In this document: positions 1 to 5,337 of the stretch, piece after piece
Layout: each line of letters opens with the position of its first letter
Position numbering within the stretch: the first letter of the stretch is position 1
Assembly (NCBI GenBank): GCA_949739095.1
Contig: CATIYX010000271.1
Coordinates: forward strand, 1 to 5,656
Length of the DNA stretch: 5,656 nucleotides
Source of the DNA: an uncultured Clostridia bacterium
GTDB taxonomy: Bacteria > Bacillota > Clostridia > RUG12999
Direction of reading: 5' to 3'
Notes under the pieces: generated by a model
The model's input: only the letters and a program-made list of their open reading frames with translations
Told to the model about the DNA's origin: nothing
The model's database searches: none
Translations under genes and position numbers: made by a program

Positions 1-300
1 GTGGCGGAAGCGCGGCAGGCAGTGGTGGATGGTGCGGATTACTTAGGTGTTGGCGCGATATTTCCCACTGATACTAAAGAAGATGCGGACGCAGTCGGCG
101 TGGAGGGACTGAAACAAATTCGCGCGGCAGTAGAGGTCCCCATTGTGGGAATCGGCGGGCTGAAAGAACATAATTTGCCGCTGCTTGCCGGAGCAGGCAT
201 GGATGGTATTGCGGTGGTTTCCGCAATTGTGGGACAAAAAGACCCGCGCGGTGCGGCGCAACAGCTTTGCCGCACATTGGAAGGGGTTTTGCGCACATGA
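1..300 (+). CDS. thiE: Thiamine-phosphate synthase ThiE, C-terminal half (5' truncated by window edge)
   Basis: ThiE is the cytosolic TIM-barrel enzyme that joins HMP-pyrophosphate to thiazole phosphate, giving thiamin monophosphate and pyrophosphate. The visible 99 residues carry hallmark ThiE segments: GADYLGVGAIFPTDTK near residues 12-27, which matches the family's GxGP(I/V)xxTxTK phosphate/pyrophosphate-binding stretch, then PIVGIGG near 47-53 and DGIAVVSAI near 68-76, the C-terminal phosphate-binding loops. Full ThiE proteins are about 210 residues, so roughly half is missing upstream. The GTG at position 1 is therefore almost certainly an internal valine, not the start. The stop codon overlaps the next gene's ATG (ATGA at 297-300), which points to translational coupling in an operon. 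Family assignment is firm. Fusion to another thiamin domain upstream cannot be excluded. Confidence 0.93.
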   Translation: MAEARQAVVDGADYLGVGAIFPTDTKEDADAVGVEGLKQIRAAVEVPIVGIGGLKEHNLPLLAGAGMDGIAVVSAIVGQKDPRGAAQQLCRTLEGVLRT

Positions 301-956
301 TACAGGGCGCGATTTTTGATTTAGACGGAACGTTGGTGGATTCCATGCGTATCTGGGACAATGTATTAACAGACTACCTTGATGCGCGCGGACTGTCGTG
401 GGAACCGCAGATTTTGCAGGACATTGCCACCATGGGATTGCTGGAATCCGCGGCATATGTGCAGAAGAAATATGACTTGCCCTATGCGCCGGCAGAAATT
501 GTAGGGCAGTGGGAAGCAATGGTGCTGCAACTGTATGCGGAAGAAGTAGAACCCAAGCCGGGTGCGGTGGCGTGCGTAAAAGCATTGCGGGAAGCGGGCG
601 TTCCCTGCTGCATTGCTACCTCCAATTTTCGCAAATCAACGCAGGCTGCATTGCGGCATATCGGGCTGGAAGACGCTTTTGCGCGAATTTTCACAGCGGA
701 CGAGGTGGGCGGCAACAAATCCCAACCGGATATTTATTTAGCAGCGGCGAATTACATGAAGGTGCAGTCGTCGCAGTGTCTGGTGGTGGAGGACATGCCG
801 GAAGCAGTACATACAGCAAAAAGAGCCGGATTTTTGGTATGCGCCGTTCATGATGAAATTTCCTCGCACGGCGCGGAGCAGGAACTGAAGGAAACAGCGG
901 ATTTTTATGTGAAAGAGTTGACGGAACTGCTGCGGCAGCCGTCTGTCATGAGATAA
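297..956 (+). CDS. HAD-superfamily hydrolase (phosphoglucomutase-like subfamily) in the thiamin operon
   Basis: A 219-residue haloacid dehalogenase-type phosphatase, normal length for the beta-phosphoglucomutase-like subfamily. Visible motifs in order: motif I DLDGT with nucleophile D8 and acid D10; a helical cap at about 15-85; motif II at CIATSN (T108/S109); motif III lysine K141 in KSQPDIY; motif IV acidic pair E165-D166 in VVEDMPEA. All catalytic positions are present, so it should be an active Mg-dependent phosphatase. The start is ATG 297, overlapping the thiE stop; an upstream TTG at 267 would add ten residues inside thiE and is less likely. Substrate cannot be read from sequence. Its place between thiE and thiC suggests a thiamin-pathway phosphate ester, such as thiamin monophosphate or an HMP phosphate, but general phosphosugar housekeeping is possible. 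No signal peptide, so cytosolic. Confidence 0.88.
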   Translation: MIQGAIFDLDGTLVDSMRIWDNVLTDYLDARGLSWEPQILQDIATMGLLESAAYVQKKYDLPYAPAEIVGQWEAMVLQLYAEEVEPKPGAVACVKALREAGVPCCIATSNFRKSTQAALRHIGLEDAFARIFTADEVGGNKSQPDIYLAAANYMKVQSSQCLVVEDMPEAVHTAKRAGFLVCAVHDEISSHGAEQELKETADFYVKELTELLRQPSVMR

Positions 957-1007
957 AAACAAAATGGACGCGGCAGAGGACGCGTAAAAAAGAAAGGAAG
1001 TTGTCTT

Positions 1008-2309
1008 GTGGAATATACAACACAAATGCAGGCGGCAAAAATGGGAATTATCACGCCGCAAATGAAAGCGGTAGCGGAAAAAGAAGGCATGGACGAAAAC
1101 GTGCTGATGCAGCGCGTTGCGGCGGGCAGTATTGCCATTCCGGCAAACCATCATCACACAGCGTTGTCTCCGGAGGGGGTTGGTGAGGGACTACGGACAA
1201 AAATCAATGTCAACCTCGGTATTTCGCGCGACTGTCAAGATTTTGAAAAAGAGATGGAAAAGGTGAAAAAGGCGGTGGAACTAAAGGCGGAAGCGATTAT
1301 GGACCTCAGTTCCTATGGCAAAACCTTTGATTTCCGTCAGCAGTTGATTGACTATTCTCCGGCGATGATTGGGACGGTGCCAATGTATGACGCAGTCGGG
1401 TTTTTGGAAAAGGATTTGGCAAAAATCGAGGCGGAAGAATTTTTGAAGGTGATTCGTACCCATGCGGAACAGGGTGTGGATTTTATGACGATTCATGCGG
1501 GTATCACACGCGAAACGGCAAAACATTTCAAGGAAAATCCGCGTACGACAAACATTGTATCCCGCGGCGGGTCGCTGATTTTCGCGTGGATGGAAATGAC
1601 AGGACGGGAAAATCCTTTTTATGAATACTATGATGAAATTATGGACATTTTTGCGGAACATGATGTTACCATTAGCTTGGGTGATGCTTGCCGTCCTGGA
1701 TGTATTGACGATGCAACAGACCCATCACAGATTCAGGAACTGCTGATTCTAGGGGAACTTACCAAACGCGCCTGGGCAAAAAATGTACAGGTGATGGTAG
1801 AAGGACCGGGACACATGGCAATGAACGAAATTGCGGCGAATATGCTGTTGGAGAAAAAATTGTGCCACAACGCACCGTTTTATGTGCTGGGACCTATTGT
1901 GACAGACATTGCACCGGGATACGACCATATCACCAGCGCTATCGGCGGCGCGATTGCCGCGGCAAACGGCGCGGATTTTCTGTGTTATGTCACACCGGCA
2001 GAGCATTTGCGCCTGCCCGATTTGGACGATATGAAAGAAGGGATTATAGCAGCAAAAATTGCAGCGCATGCGGCAGATGTGGCGAAAAATATTTCGGGTG
2101 CGCGGGCATGGGATTCAGAAATGGCGGATGCGCGGCGCCGTGTGAATTGGGACGACATGTTCCGTTTAGCGCTGGACCCTGAAAAAGCAAGGGCATATCG
2201 GGAATCTTCTCCACCGGAGCTGTCGGATACATGCAGTATGTGCGGAAAAATGTGCGCTGTGCGTAACATGAACAAGATTTTGAATGGGGAAGATATTAAC
2301 TTGATTTAA
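1008..2309 (+). CDS. thiC: Phosphomethylpyrimidine synthase ThiC (radical SAM)
   Basis: ThiC converts aminoimidazole ribotide to HMP phosphate in the pyrimidine branch of thiamin synthesis, using S-adenosylmethionine and a 4Fe-4S cluster. The 433-residue protein is complete and of the shorter type lacking the long N-terminal extension of proteobacterial ThiC. It opens with the typical YTTQMQAAKMGIITPQM. Recognisable blocks are the HHH around 49-51, SRGGS, EGPGH at 265-269 with H269, and GYDH ending at H307; the histidines of these last two are the expected metal-site region. The C-terminal cluster cysteines are C409, C412 and C416, giving CX2CX3C. The start is GTG 1008, with AAAGGAAG ending at 1000 as ribosome binding site, 7 nt away. 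It follows the phosphatase gene by 51 nt without a visible terminator, so it is probably cotranscribed with it. Confidence 0.97.
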   Translation: MEYTTQMQAAKMGIITPQMKAVAEKEGMDENVLMQRVAAGSIAIPANHHHTALSPEGVGEGLRTKINVNLGISRDCQDFEKEMEKVKKAVELKAEAIMDLSSYGKTFDFRQQLIDYSPAMIGTVPMYDAVGFLEKDLAKIEAEEFLKVIRTHAEQGVDFMTIHAGITRETAKHFKENPRTTNIVSRGGSLIFAWMEMTGRENPFYEYYDEIMDIFAEHDVTISLGDACRPGCIDDATDPSQIQELLILGELTKRAWAKNVQVMVEGPGHMAMNEIAANMLLEKKLCHNAPFYVLGPIVTDIAPGYDHITSAIGGAIAAANGADFLCYVTPAEHLRLPDLDDMKEGIIAAKIAAHAADVAKNISGARAWDSEMADARRRVNWDDMFRLALDPEKARAYRESSPPELSDTCSMCGKMCAVRNMNKILNGEDINLI

Positions 2310-2317
2310 GTATGAAG

Positions 2318-2347
2318 TTGGCAATCATTGGAGAATTGTATTATAAT
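2318..2347 (+). promoter_or_regulatory. Sigma-A-type promoter for the NodB-like gene
   Basis: TTGGCA at 2318-2323 (-35) and a perfect TATAAT at 2342-2347 (-10), 18 bp apart. Transcription would begin near 2354, about 30 nt before the ATG at 2384. It starts only 9 bp after the thiC stop. I see no hairpin terminator between thiC and the next gene, so read-through from the thiamin operon may add to this promoter. Confidence 0.6.
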
Positions 2348-2383
2348 ATCGTATAGAAAATATCAATAACATGATGAAAAGAG

Positions 2384-3229
2384 ATGGATGCAATGACGAA
2401 TCTATTTATGAGATTCCCGGAGGGGAAACCCAAAGCGCTGACACTAAGCTATGATGATGCGGTTGAGCAGGACATCCGACTGATGAAAATATTGGATGAA
2501 TGGCAGATAAAATGCACGTTTAATATTAATACAGGGCAGTTTGCAAAAGAGGAAACTGTTTATCCGGAAGGGCAGATACACCGCAAATTGACAAAAGATG
2601 CGGCAATCCGGCTCTATCGAAATTCAGGGCATGAGGTTGCAGTTCATACGTTGACGCATCCGTGGCTTGAGAGACTGCCGTGTGGCGCCCAAGTGCGCGA
2701 AATAATTGGTGACAGACAAAATATTGAAACACTGTTTGGAACACTGACGCGGGGTATGGCATATCCTTACGGTACATACAACGACAATGTGGTACGAATT
2801 TTGGAAGATTGCGGCATTGTATATGCAAGAACGACTGAATACACAGAGAATTTTGACATTCCGCAGGATTGGCTGCGATTGAAGGCGACATGCCATCACA
2901 ACAATCCGAAGCTTTTGGAGTTGGCGGATAAATTTGTTGATGAAACGCCGCAGAGAGCGCCCTGGCTCTTTTACCTGTGGGGGCACAGCTACGAATTTGA
3001 ACAGAATAACAATTGGAATGTGATAGAAGAGTTTGCGGAAAAATCCGGCAAACACTCGGATATCTGGTATGCAACGAATATTGAGATTTACGATTATGTC
3101 AAAGCATATGAGAATTTGTTGTTCGCAACAGACATGTCTATGGTACAGAATCCATCTGCGATTGAAGTTTGGTTTGTGCTGGACGGAACAATGTATTCAG
3201 TGAATCCTGGGGAAACAAAGAAGCTGTAA
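2384..3229 (+). CDS. NodB-like polysaccharide deacetylase family protein, cytosolic, substrate unknown
   Basis: This 281-residue protein has the NodB (carbohydrate esterase 4) motif order. Motif 1 is TLSYDDA at 20-26, with D24/D25 as base and metal ligand; classical members have TFDDG. Motif 2 is HTLTH at 88-92, metal ligands H88 and H92. Motif 3 is RGMAYPYG at 123-130. Motif 4 is near D162-W163, and motif 5 is LWGHSYEF at 198-205 with H201. The metal triad is intact, so deacetylase-type hydrolysis of an N-acyl sugar or similar amide is plausible. There is no signal peptide or membrane segment, unlike peptidoglycan or chitin deacetylases, so it probably acts inside the cell. About 75 C-terminal residues after motif 5 are not assigned. 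A stop at 2375 limits the start to ATG 2384 or ATG 2393 (GAG at 2381-2383 as weak ribosome site for the latter). Stands alone with its own promoter. Confidence 0.85.
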   Translation: MDAMTNLFMRFPEGKPKALTLSYDDAVEQDIRLMKILDEWQIKCTFNINTGQFAKEETVYPEGQIHRKLTKDAAIRLYRNSGHEVAVHTLTHPWLERLPCGAQVREIIGDRQNIETLFGTLTRGMAYPYGTYNDNVVRILEDCGIVYARTTEYTENFDIPQDWLRLKATCHHNNPKLLELADKFVDETPQRAPWLFYLWGHSYEFEQNNNWNVIEEFAEKSGKHSDIWYATNIEIYDYVKAYENLLFATDMSMVQNPSAIEVWFVLDGTMYSVNPGETKKL

Positions 3230-3346
3230 CCGAAAATAAATTGCCGGTTTGTTGTGGATTTTGATTTTCCTTATGAGAGGGAAGTATCCGTCTCTACAAT
3301 CTCTACAGTCAGTTCATAATGGTTATTGAATGGCTATTGGTATGAA

Positions 3347-3363
3347 ATTCGTAAAATACGAAT
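3347..3363. promoter_or_regulatory. Palindromic operator-like site 1 (second copy of the XRE-region palindrome)
   Basis: ATTCGTA at 3347-3353 and TACGAAT at 3357-3363 form a perfect 7-bp inverted repeat around AAA. With two more bases on the left, 3345-3363 is the exact reverse complement of 3890-3908, so 19 of 19 bases match the site upstream of the XRE gene. It lies 543 bp, centre to centre, from that copy and touches the left arm of the terminator hairpin. No good promoter is seen here, so a looping or auxiliary operator is the best reading. Confidence 0.6.
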
Positions 3364-3410
3364 CAAGCCCTGATTCTAACAGAACCGGGGCTTGATTTTA
3401 TGTGTTTTTT
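3361..3410 (+). terminator. Intrinsic terminator, possibly bidirectional
   Basis: A 12-bp stem pairs 3361-3372 (AATCAAGCCCTG) with 3386-3397 (CGGGGCTTGATT), one T-G wobble, around a 13-nt loop. On the plus strand it is followed by TTTTA and then six T at 3405-3410. On the minus strand the hairpin begins 30 nt past the stop of the 109-aa gene and is followed by a moderately T-rich tract, so it may end both convergent transcripts. It lies 131 nt after the deacetylase stop. Confidence 0.8.
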
Positions 3411-3427
3411 CATCCGCAAATCCTTGG

Positions 3428-3757
3428 TTAACGGAACTTTTTTAGTAATTCCTGCAACAGTTTTTGATGCGATACGGAGTTTTCGTGAAGCGGTCCCATG
3501 AGGACAGGATAACTGCAATATCCTTTGAAAAATTGTAGTTCCTGTTCCATAAAATGATACCGTTCCATGAGAAGTTGATATTTGTCCCAAATCTTTTGCA
3601 GCTCCTTTGGTAATTGCTGTTGCAGGTCCGCTGCCACGGTATCACGCTGCAACAGCACTTTTTGATAAACACTGTTTTCGTGTTCCAGTTCGTCTGCTGC
3701 GCAGCGGCTCAGTTCCGTGATAGTAAGCGCCAAATCATGATATAGGTTTTGATACAT
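3428..3757 (-). CDS. Small helical protein of unknown function, opposite the XRE regulator
   Basis: I do not recognise this 109-residue protein with confidence. The start is the ATG at 3757-3755, preceded by a perfect AAGGAGG (complement 3766-3772) 8 nt away; a longer reading from 3865 lacks such a site and would prepend a hydrophobic leader that is really the 5' untranslated region. The protein is rich in Leu, Gln and Glu and is predicted mostly helical by eye, with helices at about 3-30, 31-75 and 93-108. The central YQLLMERYHFMEQELQFF looks like a small coiled hairpin, and FFKGY at 77-81 followed by a proline-containing break recalls small clostridial DUF6809-type proteins, a weak resemblance only. 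There is no signal peptide or transmembrane segment, and a single C20 and C81. Its transcript starts in the region holding the XRE palindrome, so XRE control is likely. Confidence 0.75.
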   Translation of the reverse strand: MYQNLYHDLALTITELSRCAADELEHENSVYQKVLLQRDTVAADLQQQLPKELQKIWDKYQLLMERYHFMEQELQFFKGYCSYPVLMGPLHENSVSHQKLLQELLKKFR

Positions 3758-3780
3758 AGAAGATACCTCCTTAAAAATAT

Positions 3781-3809
3781 TTGACAGTGTCATAAAAATG
3801 TGGTATACT
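3781..3809 (+). promoter_or_regulatory. Near-consensus promoter reading toward the XRE gene
   Basis: TTGACA at 3781-3786, 17-bp spacer, TATACT at 3804-3809, with TG at 3801-3802 forming an extended -10. Transcription would start near 3816, leaving a leader of about 126 nt before the TTG start at 3942. That leader carries the palindrome at 3888-3908. The promoter lies inside the untranslated leader of the minus-strand gene and points against it. Confidence 0.7.
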
Positions 3810-3836
3810 AACAATATACAAAAAAAGAACGAAATA

Positions 3837-3847
3837 ATTCGTATTAT
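3837..3847. promoter_or_regulatory. Possible half-operator at the minus-strand start site
   Basis: ATTCGTATTAT matches 10 of 11 bases of the left part of the palindrome (ATTCGTATTTT, 3890-3900). The other half is degenerate (ATGGGTA in place of TACGAAT). It overlaps the predicted minus-strand start near 3847, where a bound repressor would block initiation. Half-sites of this kind also occur in coding DNA here (for example 2793-2802), so chance is possible. Confidence 0.3.
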
Positions 3848-3853
3848 GGGTAC

Positions 3854-3882
3854 AGTATACGACATAAAATTTGTATAGTCAA
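3854..3882 (-). promoter_or_regulatory. Near-consensus promoter for the 109-aa minus-strand gene
   Basis: Read on the minus strand: TTGACT (complement 3877-3882), 17-bp spacer, TATACT (complement 3854-3859). The start site would be near 3847, about 90 nt before the ATG at 3757. The palindrome 3888-3908 lies just upstream of the -35 box, centred near -51. Confidence 0.7.
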
Positions 3883-3887
3883 GTATA

Positions 3888-3908
3888 AAATTCGTATTTT
3901 ACGAATTT
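3888..3908. promoter_or_regulatory. Palindromic operator-like site 2, upstream of the XRE gene
   Basis: A perfect 9-bp inverted repeat, AAATTCGTA and TACGAATTT around TTT, centred at 3898. It lies 34 bp before the XRE start, inside the leader of the plus promoter and next to the -35 box of the minus promoter. Perfect symmetry, position and the second identical 19-bp copy at 3345-3363 all suit a dimeric HTH regulator. In RNA it could also fold as a 9-bp hairpin near the ribosome binding site. Confidence 0.7.
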
Positions 3909-3941
3909 ATGTGAATATTATACAAAATAGGAGGTGTTTGT

Positions 3942-4301
3942 TTGGAGACTTTGGAGACAATTATAGGTCTTTTGGAAAAAAATCACATTTCGCAAAAGAA
4001 ATTTTTAAGCGATATCGGACTCAATGCTTCTGCAATGAGTGAATGGAAAGCAGGACGGAACCAGTCCTATTTCCGGCATATTGATAAAATTGCGGCATAT
4101 TTCCATGTCACAACAGACTTTCTCCTGACGGGCGAAGAACGCAAATTAGTATATTTAAGCGACGATGACCGCGAGATGCTGGAGCTTTATCAGAAATTGG
4201 ATGCAAAAGGGAAAGTGATGGTAAAAGCGAAAGGCTATGATGAATTGGACCGATTGAAGGAAGAACTGGCACAGCAGGAAGCAAACGGAGTGGAGAAATA
4301 A
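3942..4301 (+). CDS. XRE-family (Cro/CI-like) helix-turn-helix transcriptional regulator
   Basis: A 119-residue DNA-binding protein with the XRE/HTH_3 fold. The helix-turn-helix spans about 16-39: SQKKFLSDIGL as the first helix and NASAMSEWKAGR as recognition helix and following loop, then the usual IDKIAAYFHVTTDFLLTGEE closing the domain at about 47-66. The C-terminal half, with ELYQKLDAKGKVMVKA and a charged DELDRLKEELAQQ tail, resembles the short dimerising tails of clostridial prophage-type repressors. The start is TTG 3942 with AGGAGGTG at 3929-3936 upstream; no ATG is available before residue 32, so TTG (or the in-frame TTG at 3951) must be used. It probably represses its own transcription and that of the opposite 109-aa gene through the palindrome at 3888-3908. 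No integrase or other phage gene is seen nearby. Confidence 0.9.
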   Translation: METLETIIGLLEKNHISQKKFLSDIGLNASAMSEWKAGRNQSYFRHIDKIAAYFHVTTDFLLTGEERKLVYLSDDDREMLELYQKLDAKGKVMVKAKGYDELDRLKEELAQQEANGVEK

Positions 4302-4453
4302 ATTGCGGCAGCGGTCCCATAGTAAAAGAACAAAACCGAAAGATATCATTTTGGAGAGCGGTATGTGAAACAGAGTGAATATCGAAACAAAGTGATTGGA
4401 TAGAAAACGGCGTTTGCAAGATAGGGAAAGTGAGTGTAGTTATGGAGATTGCA

Positions 4454-4978
4454 ATGGAAACAGCAGACCTTGTACTCCGAAAAGCGAAATTTGAAGATTG
4501 GCAAGCGATGTATCAAAATGTATGGTCAAAAGCGGAGACAGCAAAATATATGGCTTGGAATATAACAACAAATATAGAAGCGGCGCAGGCGAGAATGGAA
4601 AGAACAATCGCCTATCAGAAAACGCATGATACCTATTTGGTTTGCGAGAAAAAAAGCGGCGCGGCGATTGGATTTGCAGGAATAGAGAAAACGGCGCCGC
4701 ATGTCTATCAGGAAGCGGGCATTGCCTTGGGACCGGAATATGTTGGCAAAGGATATGGAAAACAAATTTTGCAGTTACTGCTGGACTATTGCACAGAGGA
4801 ATTGGACGGAAAAGAATTTTATTATCATACGCGCGCCGGCAACGTTGCCTCAAAAGCGCTGGCAAAGTCTTGCGGATTATCTTATCAATATGCGAAAAAC
4901 AAGGTGGATTTACGAACTGGATTGCCCTATGTATTAGAAGTCTGGCATAAAAAACTGAAAGCAAACAAAAATAGCTGA
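4454..4978 (+). CDS. GNAT family N-acetyltransferase (RimJ/RimL-like)
   Basis: A 174-residue acetyl-CoA-dependent acetyltransferase of the Acetyltransf_3 type. It opens with METADLVLRKAKFEDWQAMY, matching the family's typical METERLxLRxWxxxDxxxxy, followed by beta strands around 60-78 (TYLVCEKK, AAIGFAGIEK), the acetyl-CoA pyrophosphate loop YVGKGYGKQ at 96-104, and RAGNVASKALAKSCGL at 127-142, the usual N-x-x-S motif with the cofactor-facing helix. The first position of the (Q/R)xxGxG motif is V97 instead of Gln/Arg, a tolerated variation. ATG 4454 is preferred because it gives the family N-terminus and has GGAG at 4444-4447 in front; in-frame GTG 4430 and ATG 4442 would add up to eight residues. 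The acceptor substrate is unknown. It lies about 150 nt after the XRE gene with no clear promoter, so read-through from that gene is likely. Confidence 0.9.
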   Translation: METADLVLRKAKFEDWQAMYQNVWSKAETAKYMAWNITTNIEAAQARMERTIAYQKTHDTYLVCEKKSGAAIGFAGIEKTAPHVYQEAGIALGPEYVGKGYGKQILQLLLDYCTEELDGKEFYYHTRAGNVASKALAKSCGLSYQYAKNKVDLRTGLPYVLEVWHKKLKANKNS

Positions 4979-4995
4979 ATTTCATTGGTTTGGTC

Positions 4996-5036
4996 AAATG
5001 GGATATCGTTTCCGTACGATATCCCATTTATTTTTT
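4996..5036 (+). terminator. Strong intrinsic terminator after the GNAT gene
   Basis: A perfect 14-bp stem pairs 4996-5009 (AAATGGGATATCGT) with 5016-5029 (ACGATATCCCATTT) around a 6-nt loop, followed by A and six T at 5031-5036. It starts 18 nt past the acetyltransferase stop and should separate this unit from fapR. Confidence 0.93.
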
Positions 5037-5216
5037 ATGTTTAGCATAGCAGAAATAATCTACACATAAATCGAGTGGGTATTCAACGATGGGGAAATGT
5101 AATGATGTTATGGAGTAAAATACAGAAAAACGCATTCTACATAGCAATATGGCATATAGATGAACAGATATAAGACAGTCTATCATGAATTGTCGAAAAG
5201 TTTTTATAAAAAAGAC
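5037..5216. other. AT-rich intergenic stretch, no gene seen
   Basis: Between the GNAT terminator and the fapR promoter there is no convincing gene. A 23-codon reading frame at 5102-5173 with a GGGGAA upstream is the only open frame of note and has no supporting features. The last part, 5195-5215, is A/T tract-rich and could act as an UP element for the fapR promoter. Confidence 0.5.
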
Positions 5217-5245
5217 TTGATTTTTTGTTTCAAAATAGATATAAT
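5217..5245 (+). promoter_or_regulatory. Promoter of fapR
   Basis: TTGATT at 5217-5222 and a perfect TATAAT at 5240-5245, separated by 17 bp, with A/T tracts just upstream. Transcription should begin near 5252, about 86 nt before the fapR ATG. Confidence 0.8.
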
Positions 5246-5256
5246 AGAAAACAGTG

Positions 5257-5276
5257 ATTATGACCTTGGTAATAAT
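5257..5276. promoter_or_regulatory. Candidate FapR autoregulatory operator
   Basis: ATTATGACC (5257-5265) and GGTAATAAT (5268-5276) form an inverted repeat with one mismatch in nine, around TT. It covers about +5 to +24 of the fapR transcript. The TTA...ACC...GGT...TAA pattern resembles the TTAGTACC-type half-sites known for FapR in Bacillus, but spacing differs by about a base, so the match is suggestive. A third copy of the half-site GGTAATAAT follows at 5282-5290 in direct orientation. Confidence 0.5.
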
Positions 5277-5337
5277 ACTGCGGTAATAATTTAGGAAAAT
5301 TTAGGGATAAAGTGTATGGAAAAAGGAGATAACAGCA

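Noticed and set aside
957..1007. TPP riboswitch between the phosphatase gene and thiC
   Set aside because: The 51-nt gap is too short and lacks the conserved thi-box CTGAGA and related segments. Any riboswitch must lie upstream of the window.
3291..3307. Tandem TCTCTACA repeat
   Set aside because: Two 8-bp copies 9 bp apart in non-coding DNA, with no associated gene or structure; likely chance.
3428..3865. 145-aa reading of the minus-strand gene with a hydrophobic N-terminus
   Set aside because: The extra 36 residues come from the promoter and leader region. The perfect AAGGAGG at 3766-3772 fixes the start at 3757, so the apparent signal-like segment is not real.
3489..4320. Repeated 11-mer AGCGGTCCCAT at 3489-3499 and 4310-4320
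   Set aside because: Several 11-base repeats are expected by chance in a window of this size, and the flanks do not match.
4365..4403. 12-codon frame (GTG start) with GGAGAG in front, upstream of the GNAT gene
   Set aside because: Too short to call and without any recognised motif. It could be a leader peptide or gene remnant, but nothing supports it beyond a passable ribosome site.
3942..4978. XRE plus GNAT as a toxin-antitoxin pair
   Set aside because: GNAT toxins are usually paired with ribbon-helix-helix antitoxins, overlapping or a few bases apart. Here the genes are about 150 bp apart, the GNAT is a RimJ/RimL type and the order gives no coupling.
5102..5173. 23-codon frame in the GNAT-fapR intergenic region
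   Set aside because: Only a weak GGGGAA ribosome-like site, no promoter of its own visible, and a length expected by chance in this AT-rich stretch.
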